Assembly: GCA_905221605.1 (NCBI GenBank)
Contig: CAJNDS010000722.1
Span: forward strand, 16,914-80,913
DNA: 64,000 nt
Direction: 5' to 3'
Source: Symbiodinium natans
Lineage: Eukaryota; Sar; Dinophyceae; Suessiales; Symbiodiniaceae
Under the pieces are notes generated by a model, which was not told the origin of the DNA, searched no databases, and saw nothing but the letters and a program-made list of their open reading frames with translations. This document shows, one piece after another, positions 25,501-37,763 of this stretch. Position numbers and translations under genes: made by a program. The number at the start of each line of letters is the position of its first letter. Position 1 is the stretch's first letter.

Positions 25501-26033
25501 GGTTTACAAAGCTCAGAGTTCTTTGGGGGCAACTGACTGAAGAATTTTCGTGAGCAGGTTGACACTTTAGGCGGTATGTCTGGAAGTCGCTGTAAGCCTG
25601 AGTGGCATAGGGTATGTAGGGTTTTGTCATGCCTTCTTGGCTCAGACAGAGAGTCGGCTTTGAGGATCCCCGTAACTTCGTCCCAAACAAGAGAACTGAA
25701 GCGACTGCAACAAACTCCACTAAACTGCCAGTTCTTACCCGAAACCCTAAAAACCCTAAACCCTTACACCCCCCACCCCGCACCCCTCCCCAAGGCACCT
25801 CCCTACCCCAAGCCTAACTTCAGAACACTGAGCCCTACTCGGAGCATCAGTGCACTTCGTAACCCTGGTATAACTGTACGTTTAACCCAATTGTAACCCT
25901 CTGAGGGTACTTGAGGGGCTTCTGAGTGGGCTATATAATGGGTCCGGAATTAATTTAAGTATTTGTTTTGTGTTTTCCCGAAAGCATCGCGAAAGGTTCT
26001 TCCTTGCGGAGCCCTCTGACCCAACAACATAGA

Positions 26034-26290
26034 CTGAAGTGCATGGAGTCAAGTGCATAGAGTTAAGTACATAAAGTGAAGTGCATAGAGTTAAGTGCAT
26101 AGAGTGAAGTGCATAGAGTGAAGTGCATTGAGTGAAGTGCATAGAGTGAAGTGCATAGAGTCAAGTGCATAAAGTTAAGTGCATAGAGTCAAGTGCATAG
26201 AGTTAAGTACATAGAGTGAAGTGCATAGAGTCACGTGTATAGAGTGAAGTGCTCAAAGTCAAGTGCATAGAGTCAAGTGCATAAAGTAGA
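26034..26290. repeat. 14-bp satellite (aagtgcatagagtg)
   Basis: About 18 tandem copies of a 14-bp unit aagtgcatagagtg with variants (gagtcaagtgcat, gagttaagtacat). The reverse complement of the same unit reappears at about 28540-28635. Confidence 0.9.
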
Positions 26291-26429
26291 ATTCACAATT
26301 TTAGTACAATTTCATAGAATTACGAGATGTTAGTAGAATTTAGCCTTCGTACCCAGTCCTACATTTCTCAATTGCAATTACTCTTTTTAAGGCGGCGGGC
26401 TGGGTTGACGTCGTCAATCGGGATTGCAA

Positions 26430-26765
26430 CCCTCTGCAGGTTTCGGCGTGGTCGCGGTGCTGAAACCATCGTTTTTTTGCGTTTCTTGCTGTGCGCGGAC
26501 AACCCTCTGCCGGTTTCGGCGTGGTCGCGGTGCTAAAACCGTCGTTTTTTGACGTTTCTTGCTTTGCGCGGACAACCCTCTGCAGGTTTCGGCGTGGTCG
26601 CGGTGCAAAAACTATCGTTTTTTGCACATTTTTCGTGCGCGCGTCAACCCTCTGCGGGTTTCGGCGTGGTCGCGGCGCCAAAACCGTCGTGTTTGACATA
26701 CAAACACAACCCCTGTGCGGGTTTCGGCGTGGTCGCGGTGCCAAAACCGTCGTGTTCTTGCGTTC
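26430..26765. repeat. 72-bp tandem repeat, about five copies
   Basis: Copies start at about 26433, 26506, 26578, 26650 and 26713. Each contains gtttcggcgtggtcgcggtg, then an aaaaccgtcgttttttg-like segment. 72 is a multiple of three, so frames stay open through several copies. The downstream gene candidate begins right after the last copy with a related word (tgcgggtttcg). Confidence 0.9.
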
Positions 26766-26771
26766 TTTGAC

Positions 26772-27223
26772 ATGCCAACGTTGTTGACCATGGCCAGTGC
26801 GGGTTTCGAGTTCAGTGTCGACGAAGTCGGGGAAGCCGTTGCGGCCAAGCTTTGTGCATGCATAGGTGACTTTGCCTCAACAGCCACAGGCATCAAAGTC
26901 GAGGCGGAAGAGTTGGGCAACGACGTCAAGTTCAAGGGGTTGACAGAGGTTGCAGTCAACCCTCTCCAGTACTGCCAACGACCGGAACATGCGTTTTCGC
27001 GATGGGAGCTGCTGGAAAGTCTTCGATGCAATCGAATCAAGCCGACTACCTGCCTCCGCTGAAAGTCTTGAAACTGGGAAGCGACCTCATAACCTTGGAT
27101 CACCGAAGTGTGTGGCGCTATAAGGAATTCCAGCACGAAGCTACCCACAAAGTGACAGCTATGGCCAATGTATTTGAACTTTCTCCGCCCAAGCCTTCCA
27201 TCGCCTGCAGAGGGACTCTGTAG
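26772..27223 (+). pseudogene. Broken hypothetical gene candidate, two frames
   Basis: From ATG at 26772 (or 26790) the frame reads through an acidic, soluble-looking segment (GFEFSVDEVGEAVAAKLCAC near the start) to a stop at 27062. From about 27050 the next frame continues with protein-like sequence (VLKLGSDLITLDHRSVWRY) to a stop at 27223. A single frameshift or a short intron would join the two into about 150 residues. No family is recognised. Low confidence that it is functional; the adjoining 72-bp repeats may have expanded from its 5' end. Confidence 0.35.
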
Positions 27224-27599
27224 CCGACGAGTTTCTGCGGAAGTACTACCATGTGCGACCTGACGTAAATTAAGCAAAACAGAGAACAGCAAGCTTCATG
27301 GACCCTGGACAGCCATAGCTTGGCTGTTTCCAGGAGGTTTCTGTACTAAGACTCGATGGAAAATGCAGAGTGATTCATCGCTGCCATTTCCACAAGGCAT
27401 GGTGCTTGGCTGGTTTGTACGCACTTGAGTTGCCCTTTTTCTGAATCGATTCCAGGGGACTTGATTGACACGTACACAATTTTTCGCGTTGCAACCCGAG
27501 ACATTTAGCTTGTCGTCAAGTCAGAACCTAGGTGCCTGTGCTCCCCCCCCGCCCCCAAAGCCCAAACTACCCCTAAACCAAACCCATAACCTGCCGTAA

Positions 27600-27725
27600 G
27601 ACCCAAATATCGCGGGACTCGAATTCCTCGAAAACCTCGCAAATATCGTGGAACTCGAAGTCCGGTGCCTCGACAACCTCGCAAATATGGCGGGGCTCGA
27701 ATTCCGGGATGTCGAAACCGAAACA
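27600..27725. repeat. Degenerate repeat (cgcaaatatcgtggaactcgaa), left part
   Basis: About three direct copies of a word cgcaaatatcgtgg followed by actcgaattc. The same family resumes at 28640-28795, on the far side of the ACT microsatellite, in the same orientation. The microsatellite therefore appears to split one array. Confidence 0.75.
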
Positions 27726-27774
27726 GCCCGGTTTTCCAGGATGCAAGTGCCCGGCCGTCTGATCCGTGGCGGCT

Positions 27775-28462
<688 letters not shown>

Positions 28463-28539
28463 TTGACTACAGAACAAGGAAAACAGAAACTAGTAGACGA
28501 TTGGCCCGAAAGCATCGATTTGCCGTGCGTTGACTCTGT

Positions 28540-28635
28540 GCACTTCACTCTATGCACTCGAACTGTGTGCACTTGAACAACTGTATGCACTGACATGGTT
28601 GCATACTCTGTGCACTGCACTTCTCTGCATTTCAA
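28540..28635. repeat. Inverted copies of the 14-bp satellite
   Basis: cacttcactctatgcact and degenerate neighbours (gtgcacttgaac, tatgcactgac) are the reverse complement of the 26.0-26.3 kb unit. Together they bracket 26.3-28.5 kb with inverted satellite DNA. Confidence 0.7.
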
Positions 28636-28639
28636 TTGC

Positions 28640-28795
28640 GTCTCGCAAATATCGTGGGACTCGAATTCGGGGGTGTCGATACCCTCGCAAATATCGAAAC
28701 CATCGCAAACGTCGTGGAACTCGAACTCCTGCCTTGCAAATATCGTGGGACTCGAATTCCGGGACTCGAAAACCTCGCAACTATCGAAGCGCAGA
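28640..28795. repeat. Degenerate repeat (cgcaaatatcgtggaactcgaa), right part
   Basis: About five direct copies of cgcaaatatcg/cgcaaacgtcg with actcgaattc, continuing the family seen at 27600-27725. Confidence 0.75.
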
Positions 28796-28799
28796 GAGT

Positions 28800-29625
28800 C
28801 TGTGCCGAACCTCAAGCGAGGAGCTTCCAGCCCGGTCAAGCCCGAAGCAACCAAGACTGGAAGGAACAAGCTTCCGGCGGAGGAGCGCGGGCGGGCCAGA
28901 CGCCGGCAGGGTGCAGGGCCGCCTTAGCGCAGCGGCGGAGTAAGCGAGATTACTCGCCTGAACTGGTCACTCCTCTTGATGATCTCCATGAACAGGAGAT
29001 GCGGCGAGAGCTTTTCATGAGAGCCGAAATTCGAACTGGCGCCCACGTCAAATTGGGGGCGGGGTCGGCCGAGCCCGCCAAGGAAGAAGGCAGTGGATGC
29101 CGCTAAGGCCCAGGGCCTAACGTCGCTCACGGACCCGGTGGCGGGCTCCGCCGCTGGAGTCGTCGCCAAAGGCAGGGCGGCGGTGAGTTTGGAGAAGAGC
29201 GACAGCTGTTTCTCCCAACTGGCCGCAAAGAGCCGCGGGCTCTTCTGTTTTCAGGGGCTTGCGGGTCGTGTCCAGGCCGCAGCACCCACAGCACCCGTGA
29301 GCATTCCCACGCTGGCCGACACTGCCCACAGAGGAACGGCCAAAACGATTACCACACGTACGCCAGGCCGGCGTAACAAAGGTTCTACGGTCAGTCGCGG
29401 CAATGCGCTCGCCTGCGGCACAAGCCATGTGCGCGGCTCTTGCTGAGTCCGGTAGGGGTAGTTCCAGATAGGTCAGTAGCCGTAGCCGTGGCTTAGGACC
29501 GGTAGTACAGGGGAGGCCCACACACACGAAGCCAGAATTGCCTAGATTTTTCGACCCCAGATTTGGAGGTGACAGAATCACAGCTGCAAGCCTCACGCGC
29601 ACACTGCCTTCTGCTTCTACTATCT
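28800..29625. other. GC-rich spacer without recognised gene
   Basis: Short ORFs on both strands (largest 29117-29680 minus, 187 codons), none recognised. The segment ttagcgcagcggcggag near 28926 resembles a tRNA A-box, but no matching T-arm or acceptor pairing could be found. Confidence 0.5.
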
Positions 29626-30305
29626 GGCACACTTCCAGCGAATAGTCACGTGCTCTTCCCGCAACTGCACCCCTGCCCACTTACACGGCGTCACTAATTA
29701 AGATTAGAGGGGCACCTACTGTAGCTCTGGCGAAGTTGGCGTGACAAGCCTTGGCGGAGTCGGCGGAGTCCTCGCAAATTGCAATTTACCAAAAGAGTGC
29801 CTGGAGTCCTAGGTTTCCCGATAACAAAACAATACAGCGACTCCGCCGTTCGCGGGCAGACTCACCACCTTGGTCCGTTTTGCTAAGACTACAGGGGTGG
29901 AGGGCCTCCATCGCAGGAACTCGTCTCTTAGCACTTGCTGTGGATCTTCAAAACACAGCCAAGCCTCCCTCACTCCAACTCTTTTGAAAGAGGTTAAACC
30001 CAACCCAGCCCCTTTATAGCATGGTTAAACCCGCCCAAGCCCACCCCAAGCCCACCCGAAAGCTACCCTCAGCGCCTTCAAAAACACGGTCAAACCCATC
30101 CAGCCCTCAAAGCACGGTCAAAACCACCCCAAAGCCATTCCACCTTCAAAACACGGCAAATCCACCCCACCCACTGCACCCCTTCCAAACAAGTCCAACT
30201 TACTCCAAGTTCCAAATCCACGCCAAACCCACCCCAAACCCACCCGCTATTCTCAGTCCCTTCAAAACATGGTCAAACCCACTCCAAACCCACGTGCACA
30301 ACTCT
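29626..30305. repeat. Imperfect direct duplication, copy 1
   Basis: Begins near cacttccagcgaatagtcac, runs through ttgctaagactacagggg, and ends in degenerate ccaaacccaccccaaaccca repeats with aaaacacggtcaaacc words. Copy 2 (30648-31060) preserves the order with many substitutions and indels. No ORF is conserved between the copies. Confidence 0.75.
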
Positions 30306-30647
30306 GTCGCTGGGAACATTGCCCTTTCCAAAATCTTCTTCTTCATTGAGCGTATGGCAACTTCACATTCGGGCTGCACACGCTCAAATATCTTTGCTGT
30401 TCAAAGCCCAAGCCTCAAAAAACAACTAACAGGCCAGCATTGCCAGAACGAAGCCCAGTTACAGGCGACCGGGTTTTCAGGGCCGCAAAACAGAACTTTT
30501 CCAGAATGATCTCTACAGTTGCAGTTGGCAGCATTGACAAAGACAAGCATGCAGCTGCTTTGGACAAGCCTCCGCGCCCACGATTGCTTCTACAGGCTCA
30601 ATTGAAGGGCCAAAAAACGGACCGTCTTGCAAAAATGGAGCCGCAAA

Positions 30648-31060
30648 GCACTTCCCCAGCGAATAGTTACGTGCTTTCCGCAACTGCACTCCTGCCACTT
30701 ACGTTGCTAATCAAGATTGGAGAGGCACCTAGAGCTCTGATGGAATTGACGTAACAAATCTCACAAGTTGGTTCTGCAAATTGCAATTTGCCAATGTAAG
30801 CCCAGGTTTCCGGAATAACAAGCAATATTCCGAAACACAGCGACGTTCGCAGGTCACCACCTTCGTTTTGCTAAGACTCTACAGGGGGTGGAGAACCTTC
30901 ATTACGCAGCCAAGCCCCAAGACCAGCAATCCCAGCCGTCAAAGCACGGTCAAAACCACTGGAGCCCCACCTTTAAAACACAGTCAAACCCTTCACCACG
31001 CACGTCGAACCCACTCCAAACCCACCCGCGATTGACCAAAGTTGAGGCTCCAGTGCACAG
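30648..31060. repeat. Imperfect direct duplication, copy 2
   Basis: Begins cacttccccagcgaatagtt and matches copy 1 through gttttgctaagactctacag and the caaagcacggtcaaaaccac words. It lies about 1.02 kb downstream of copy 1. Shorter than copy 1 because the ACCC-rich tail is reduced. Confidence 0.75.
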
Positions 31061-31610
31061 ACCACTACTACAGCAACTCTAGCATCTCTCAACCAAATTT
31101 GCAAAACTGAACATGCAAAATGAAGCCACAAGGTGGTACCGAGTTCTACTGCATCACGATGCACTTCATTTCATTTTGTCCCAGCCAAGAGACTTCAACC
31201 CAGAAGAGTGAACGTTTGTCGCGGCTTTGGGCGCAGCCCGCAAACAAGGCCACGTTGGTCTTCTTAGAGCTTGAAGCGTAACTTCTATCCATAGAAAACA
31301 CCAACAAACCTGCAGCTGAACTGGCGGGCCAGCAGCATTGCGAAGTCGAAGTTACGGAGAAGTTGGACAAACTCTGGCTTCACCAGCGGGCCTTCACAGC
31401 AGTGCACAGTGTACCAGACCAATGCCAATTTGGCAAAGTACCACTTGTGCCTTTGAGCAACGGTAGTTTCGAACATTAGCTCTTAGGTTGTTGTGCCGTC
31501 CACTTAGAGCACAGAGCGGACCCGAGAAGTCCGAAAACAGCGTGGCCAGCCTGCGTTTGCAAGACCAGTGACTGCAACTTTTCAAGAGTCGTAATAGCAC
31601 GAGTCTGTGA

Positions 31611-32271
31611 AGGTCAGGAGCTTCCCTGCCTTTTCGCTCAATTTTGCTGCCCCTCATCTTGGTTTCAGATTCTCCAGGTTTTGGTGCAAGGCCTGAAGAA
31701 GGCAGAAGAGGAGAAAGAAGGGTGCAGAGTCAACAAGAACACTTGAAGATGCAACATGTTTTTTTTGAAATGGCTCGGTGGAAACTGCAGCTTGGAAAAG
31801 TTCAATGCTTTGAAACAAGTGTTTTTGAAAGCCTCTGACAGTGCCGTTTGGACAGAAATCAACTGCAGGACGAGACGAGTTCAACCGTGGTGTTGATTCG
31901 TTAAGGTTGCGCGCGACGCCCAAGCCAAACCACTTGAAAATTGCAAAGTGTATTTCCAGAATGTGAATAAGTGCGAGCGAAGCAAGCGAATCACCAGAGT
32001 AAATTCAACAAATTTAACTGATTAAGTGTTGATTTTGAGGGTTTTCAACATTTTTCGGAAACTTTAGAAATTTTGAAAATTCGTTGCATGGTGCTGAATC
32101 CAGGGAAGAATTGCAACACGCAACCAAAAACGAAAGACAAGGAATTGAGGGCACCCCAGCCAGAAAAGCAGAGTTTCTTTTTTCTGTCCTTGAATTTGTG
32201 TTTGGGAAGTCAAATGGAAGGAAAACAAGCTCTCAAGTCGGTCTGGCCATGATGAGAGGTCAGTGTAATAT

Positions 32272-32308
<37 letters not shown>

Positions 32309-33751
32309 NNNNNNNNNNNNNNNNNNNNNNNNNNNNNNNNNNNNNNNNNNNNNNNNNNNNNNNNNNNNNNNNNNNNNNNNNNNNNNNNNNNNNNNNNNNN
32401 NNNNNNNNTCTGGCCATGATGAGAGGGTCAGTGTAATATGTTTTTTTTTAATGTTTTGTTTTTAACTTTGGAGAAATCGAGAAAACACTGGAATCCAGTT
32501 GTAAAACTTGGACAATGTTCTTTAGATTTAGCAGCAGATTTATACACAGCAACATTTTTTTGTTTTCTTCAGTTCAAATTGCCTTTGTCCGTCCAAGCAG
32601 AATTTTTCTCTAGCTTTCAGAGAGTTCCGAGAAACCGCCCAGAACCAAAACACAAACAGATTGTTTAGCAAGTGTTTTGGTGAGTGCTGCTAGCCTGTTA
32701 AGCTGTCGATTGACCAGAAAGACAGTGAAAAAATTGCAATCGGAACTGAAAGACATTCATAAGAATGAGAATGTGCGTGTTGTGGTTTCGGCTGTTTTTT
32801 TTTTCTGAGGTGCATGTGCAAGAGTGTTGTGGATGTGTGTGTGTGTGTGTGAGCATTTGTGGTTGCAAAGTGGATTGGTTTGCGGGTGCGTGTCTTTGGC
32901 TTTTGTGTGCAAGAAAAGTGTTAGTGTGGGTAAGGGTGGAAAGGCATGGAGTCTTAGAAGTGACACCTTGCAGTGGTGTCTTTGTGTGTTCACCTGGGTT
33001 TTATTGTAAAATGGGTGTGGTGTGTTGTGGTTTCGATGTTTTGTGGGTTAGAAAGTCGTGTGTGTCATGGAGTGTGGGTGTGTGTTATTTTGTGGGTGCA
33101 AAGTGGCTTCGTGTGTTTGCGTGTGTGTCGGCTGGGTTCTGCTGGCTGTTCAAGTGTGGAAGTCGGGTGGTGAAAGGTGTGTGGATTTGGAGAGACAAAA
33201 AGAGGGCAAGAAATCAACCCCAAAAAGGTAGAGAAGCCGAAGTGACCTCCACAGTGCGAGAAAGAACAATGCAAGACTGCTTTGTCTTAAATGCCAGCTA
33301 AAGACAAGTTTAGCAAGCCAAGAACACGCGTATCGACGGCGTTTTTTTGTTTTCCTTGATGCAAACAGTATCGAATAGAAAAAATCTTGTTTGTCTGTAA
33401 GTTGATTTTAATTATTATTGAACTCAAATGGGTTCCAAAAGCAGCTCAATTCTGGGCACCGAAAACGGGCCCTAGATTTTGGATTTCCTGTGTAAACATA
33501 CAAGGCCACCAAGGTTGGAGCCTCAAATTTGGAACCCAAGTTTAGGAGCCATTTTTGGGCCCAGTTGCGGCATTTTCTTCACACACGGGAAGCCAGATCT
33601 GGCTTTCACAGCTTTTCGTGGCGAGTAAGACAAATAAGCCTCTCAGTCGGTTCCAGTCTAAGTCTTGTGTCAGTCTTCCCCCAAAATTAGAACAGCAGGC
33701 AGCAAGGCGGCAAAGTGTGAACTTGTTTGGAACCGGAACTCTCTCTAACTG
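31611..33751. repeat. 2.03-kb tandem unit, copy 1 (contains assembly gap)
   Basis: Homology to copies 2 and 3 starts near ggagcttccctgccttttcg. The copy is interrupted by a 36-T run and 100 N. It lacks a segment of about 50 bp (gccattttggaaaatc onward) that is present in copies 2 and 3 near 34350 and 36379. Short ORFs repeat from copy to copy, but the longest frames (from 32765, 34797 and 36826) differ by indels in GT-rich DNA, so coding is not supported. Confidence 0.9.
32309..32408. other. Assembly gap (100 N)
   Basis: Exactly 100 N, a conventional size for a gap of unknown length. The sequence just before (gccatgatgagaggtcagtg, then poly-T) and just after (gccatgatgagagggtcagtg) is the same piece of the repeat unit, so the gap joins overlapping or falsely duplicated flanks. 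Confidence 0.99.
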
Positions 33752-35779
33752 TGGAGGTCACTGGAGCTTCCCTACCTTTTCGATCAATTTTGCTGCCCCT
33801 CATCTTGGTTTCAGATTCTCCAGGTTTTGGTGCAAGGCCTGAAGGCAGAAGAGGAGAAAGAAGGGTGCAGAGTCAACAAGAACACTTGAAGATGCAACAT
33901 GTTTTTTTAAAATGGCTTGGTGGAAACTGCAGCTTGGAAAAGTTCAATGCTTTTGAAACAAGTGTTTTTGAAAGCCTCTGACAGTGCCGTTTGGACAGAA
34001 ATCAACTGCAGGACGAGACGAGTTCAACCGTGGTGTTGATTCGTTAAGGTTGCGCGCGACGCCCAAGCCAAACCACTTGAAAATTGCAAAGTGTATTTCC
34101 AGAATGTGAATAAGTGCGAGCGAAGCAAGCGAAACACCAGAGTAAATTCAACAAATTTAACTGATTAAGTGTTGATTTTGAGGGTTTTTCAACATTTTTC
34201 GGAAACTTTAGAAATTTTGAAAATTCGTTGAATGGTGCTGAATCCAGGGAAGAATTGCAACACGCAACCAAAACGAAAGACAAGGAATTGAGGGCACCCC
34301 AGCCAGAAAAGCAGAGTTTCTTTTTTTCTGTCCTTGAATTTGTGTTTGGCCATTTTGGAAAATCAAAGACAAGAGAACCCCAAAGCTTTGTTAAAAAAAG
34401 TCAAATGGAAGGAAAACAAGGCTAGGCGACTCTCAAGTCGGTCTGGCCATGATGAGAGGTCAGTGTAATATGTTTTTTTTTAATGTTTTGTTTTTAACTT
34501 TGGAGAAATCGAGAAAACACTGGAATCCAGTTGTAAAACTTGGACAATGTTCTTTAGATTTAGCAGCAGATTTATACACAGCAACATTTTTTTGTTTTCT
34601 TCAGTTCAAATTGCCTTTGTCCGTCCAAGCAGAATTTTTCTCTAGCTTTCAGAGAGTTCCGAGAAACCGCCCAGAACCAAAACACAAACAGATTGTTTAG
34701 CAAGTGTTTTGGTGAGTGCTGCTAGCCTGTTAAGCTGTCGATTGACCAGAAAGACAGTGAAAAAATTGCAATCGGAACTGAAAGACATTCATAAGAATGA
34801 GAATGTGCGTGTTGTGGTTTCGGCTGTTTTTTTTTCTGAGGTGCATGTGCAAGAGTGTTGTGGATGTGTGTGTGTGTGAGCATTTGTGGTTGCAAAGTGG
34901 ATTGGTTTGCGGGTGCGTGTCTTGGCTTTTGTGTGCAAGAAAAGTGTTAGTGTCTGTAAGGGTGGAAAGGCATGGAGTCTTAGAAGTGACACCTTGCAGT
35001 GGTGTCTTTGTGTGTTCACCTGGGTTTTATTGTAAAATGGGTGTGGTGTGTTGTGGTTTCGATGTTTTGTGGGTTAGAAAGTCGTGTGTGTCATGGAGTG
35101 TGGGTGTGTGTTTATTTTGTGGGTGCAAAGTGGCTTCGTGTGTTTGCGTGTGTGTCGGCTGGGTTCTGCTGGCTGTTCAAGTGTGGAAGTCGGGTGGTGA
35201 AAGGTGTGTGGATTTGGAGAGACAAAAAGAGGGCAAGAAATCAACCCCAAAAAGGTAGAGAAGCCGAAGTGACCTCCACAGTGCGAGAAAGAACAATGCA
35301 AGACTGCTTTGTCTTAAATGCCAGCTAAAGACAAGTTTAGCAAGCCAAGAACACGCGTATCGACGGCGTTTTTTTGTTTTCCTTGATGCAAACAGTATCG
35401 AATAGAAAAAATCTTGTTTGTCTGTAAGTTGATTTTAATTATTATTGAACTCAAATGGGTTCCAAAAGCAGCTCAATTCTGGGCACCGAAAACGGGCCCT
35501 AGATTTTGGATTTCCTGTGTAAACATACAAGGCCACCAAGGTTGGAGCCTCAAATTTGGAACCCAAGTTTAGGAGCCATTTTTGGGCCCAGTTGCGGCAT
35601 TTTCTTCACACACGGGAAGCCAGATCTGGCTTTCACAGCTTTTCGTGGCGAGTAAGACAAATAAGCCTCTCAGTCGGTTCCAGTCTAAGTCTTGTGTCAG
35701 TCTTCCCCCAAAATTAGAACAGCAGGCAGCAAGGCGGCAAAGTGTGAACTTGTTTGGAACCGGAACTCTCTCTAACTGT
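33752..35779. repeat. 2.03-kb tandem unit, copy 2
   Basis: Nearly identical to copy 3; period 2027-2032 bp measured from several landmarks (33555/35582 and 34797/36826). Contains GTGTG-rich segments. I recognise no rRNA, spliced-leader RNA or snRNA sequence in it. Confidence 0.95.
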
Positions 35780-37315
35780 GGAGGTCACTGGAGCTTCCCT
35801 ACCTTTTCGATCAATTTTGCTGCCCCTCATCTTGGTTTCAGATTCTCCAGGTTTTGGTGCAAGGCCTGAAGGCAGAAGAGGAGAAAGAAGGGTGCAGAGT
35901 CAACAAGAACACTTGAAGATGCAACATGTTTTTTTAAAATGGCTTGGTGGAAACTGCAGCTTGGAAAAGTTCAATGCTTTTGAAACAAGTGTTTTTGAAA
36001 GCCTCTGACAGTGCCGTTTGGACAGAAATCAACTGCAGGACGAGACGAGTTCAACCGTGGTGTTGATTCGTTAAGGTTGCGCGCGACGCCCAAGCCAAAC
36101 CACTTGAAAATTGCAAAGTGTATTTCCAGAATGTGAATAAGTGCGAGCGAAGCAAGCGAAACACCAGAGTAAATTCAACAAATTTAACTGATTAAGTGTT
36201 GATTTTGAGGGTTTTTCAACATTTTTCGGAAACTTTAGAAATTTTGAAAATTCGTTGTGAATGGTGCTGAATCCAGGGAAGAATTGCAACACGCAACCAA
36301 AACGAAAGACAAGGAATTGAGGGCACCCCAGCCAGAAAAGCAGAGTTTCTTTTTTTCTGTCCTTGAATTTGTGTTTGGCCATTTTGGAAAATCAAAGACA
36401 AGAGAACCCCAAAGCTTTGTTAAAAAAAGTCAAATGGAAGGAAAACAAGGCTAGGCGACTCTCAAGTCGGTCTGGCCATGATGAGAGGTCAGTGTAATAT
36501 GTTTTTTTTTAATGTTTTGTTTTTAACTTTGGAGAAATCGAGAAAACACTGGAATCCAGTTGTAAAACTTGGACAATGTTCTTTAGATTTAGCAGCAGAT
36601 TTATACACAGCAACATTTTTTTGTTTTCTTCAGTTCAAATTGCCTTTGTCCGTCCAAGCAGAATTTTTCTCTAGCTTTCAGAGAGTTCCGAGAAACCGCC
36701 CAGAACCAAAACACAAACAGATTGTTTAGCAAGTGTTTTGGTGAGTGCTGCTAGCCTGTTAAGCTGTCGATTGACCAGAAAGACAGTGAAAAAATTGCAA
36801 TCGGAACTGAAAGACATTCATAAGAATGAGAATGTGCGTGTTGTGGTTTCGGCTGTTTTTTTTTTCTGAGGTGCATGTGCAAGAGTGTTGTGGATGTGTG
36901 TGTGTGTGTGTGAGCATTTGTGGTTGCAAAGTGGATTGGTTTGCGGGTGCGTGTCTTTGGCTTTTGTGTGCAAGAAAAGTGTTAGTGTGGGTAAGGGTGG
37001 AAAGGCATGGAGTCTTAGAAGTGACACCTTGCAGTGGTGTCTTTGTGTGTTCACCTGGGTTTTATTGTAAAATGGGTGTGGTGTGTTGTGGTTTCGATGT
37101 TTTGTGGGTTAGAAAGTCGTGTGTGTCATGGAGTGTGGGTGTGTGTTATTTTGTGGGTGCAAAGTGGCTTCGTGTGTTTGCGTGTATGTCGGCTGGGTTC
37201 TGCTGGCTGTTCAAGTGTGGAAGTCGGGTGGTGAAAGGTGTGTGGATTTGGAGAGACAAAAAGAGGGCAAGAAATCAACCCCAAAAAGGTAGAGAAGCCG
37301 AAGTGACCTCCACAG
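35780..37315. repeat. 2.03-kb tandem unit, copy 3 (truncated)
   Basis: Follows copy 2 base for base until gacctccacagt at about 37315. There the earlier copies continue gcgagaaagaac but this one changes to agtattcatagtactaattt. The truncation marks the edge of the gene island. Confidence 0.95.
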
Positions 37316-37352
37316 TAGTATTCATAGTACTAATTTATACGAGTCGTATTAA

Positions 37353-37411
<59 letters not shown>

Positions 37412-37424
37412 ATAGTAGCAGTGG
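37316..37424. repeat. AGT trinucleotide repeat at array/island junction
   Basis: A short AT-rich linker (attcatagtactaatttata) followed by about 22 AGT units (37345-37412). It sits between the truncated 2-kb unit and the first gene of the island. Confidence 0.9.
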
Positions 37425-37427
37425 TAA

Positions 37428-37763
37428 TGTGTCATTGCGGCACTGCACCTTAAAGTTACGGCATTAAGGCCAATCCCTGCAGGTACTCCACTTATTGTTA
37501 AGTTACAACCTGATACCCACCTTGTTGCTCAATTTGACGGCAGCTGCCACGTGCAAGAAGGTATTAGTGTTGCGGGTGGTATCGTATGGTCGCCCAAACC
37601 AGTTCCGGTAATTCTTGAAACAATTGCCATCCCACTCCAGCCTTGTCCAGATTCTATGTTTGCGGAAATATGCGCCGCTGACGCAACGTTAGACAAGGCA
37701 TTATTTCTAGCTGCTAGCAATCAAATTAGGTGCGAAAACTGGACAACATGTGGCAAAAGTTAA
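37428..37763 (+). pseudogene. RNase H-like domain, N-terminal part
   Basis: This frame is open from the codon after a TAA at 37425 and has no ATG near its beginning. It contains QFDGSCHVQEGISVAGGIVW, which matches the first strand and catalytic Asp of the RNase H fold (DGS...GG.VW), and then MFAEICAADATLDKAL, matching the catalytic Glu helix. It stops at 37763. The C-terminal part of the fold is in another frame (next entry). The segment that should carry the middle catalytic Asp is absent, so the enzyme is probably inactive unless an intron is hidden here. RNase H would remove RNA from hybrids in a retroelement or replication apparatus. Confidence 0.55.

Larger units (their letters stand above)
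19817..25990. other. 6.2 kb of mixed-composition DNA, mostly without recognised genes
   Basis: Opposed ORFs at 20048-20920 (minus, 290 codons) and 20061-20831 (plus, 256 codons) overlap almost completely, so at most one is real; neither has a known motif. A CT run lies at 24319-24341. Minor telomere-like words (ccctaaccctttaaaccc, gaaaccctaaaaaccctaaa) occur near 25425-25445 and 25738-25762. The ORF with a membrane segment and the 21.8-kb minisatellite are listed separately. Confidence 0.45.

Noticed and set aside
26034-26290. CRISPR-like array
   Set aside because: Units are contiguous 14-bp repeats without spacers, and the genome is eukaryotic.
28920-29045. Possible tRNA (ttagcgcagcggcgg resembles an A-box)
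   Set aside because: No T-arm with TTCGAAT and paired stem at the right distance and no acceptor stem pairing.
34345-34365. GCCATTTTGG within the 2-kb unit as a spliced-leader RNA gene
   Set aside because: Only 10 nt match the known dinoflagellate leader; the bases on both sides differ.
32765-37467. Cys/Val-rich ORFs (153-213 codons) in the 2-kb tandem units
   Set aside because: They arise from GTGTG-rich DNA and lengths differ between near-identical copies because of 1-2 bp indels.
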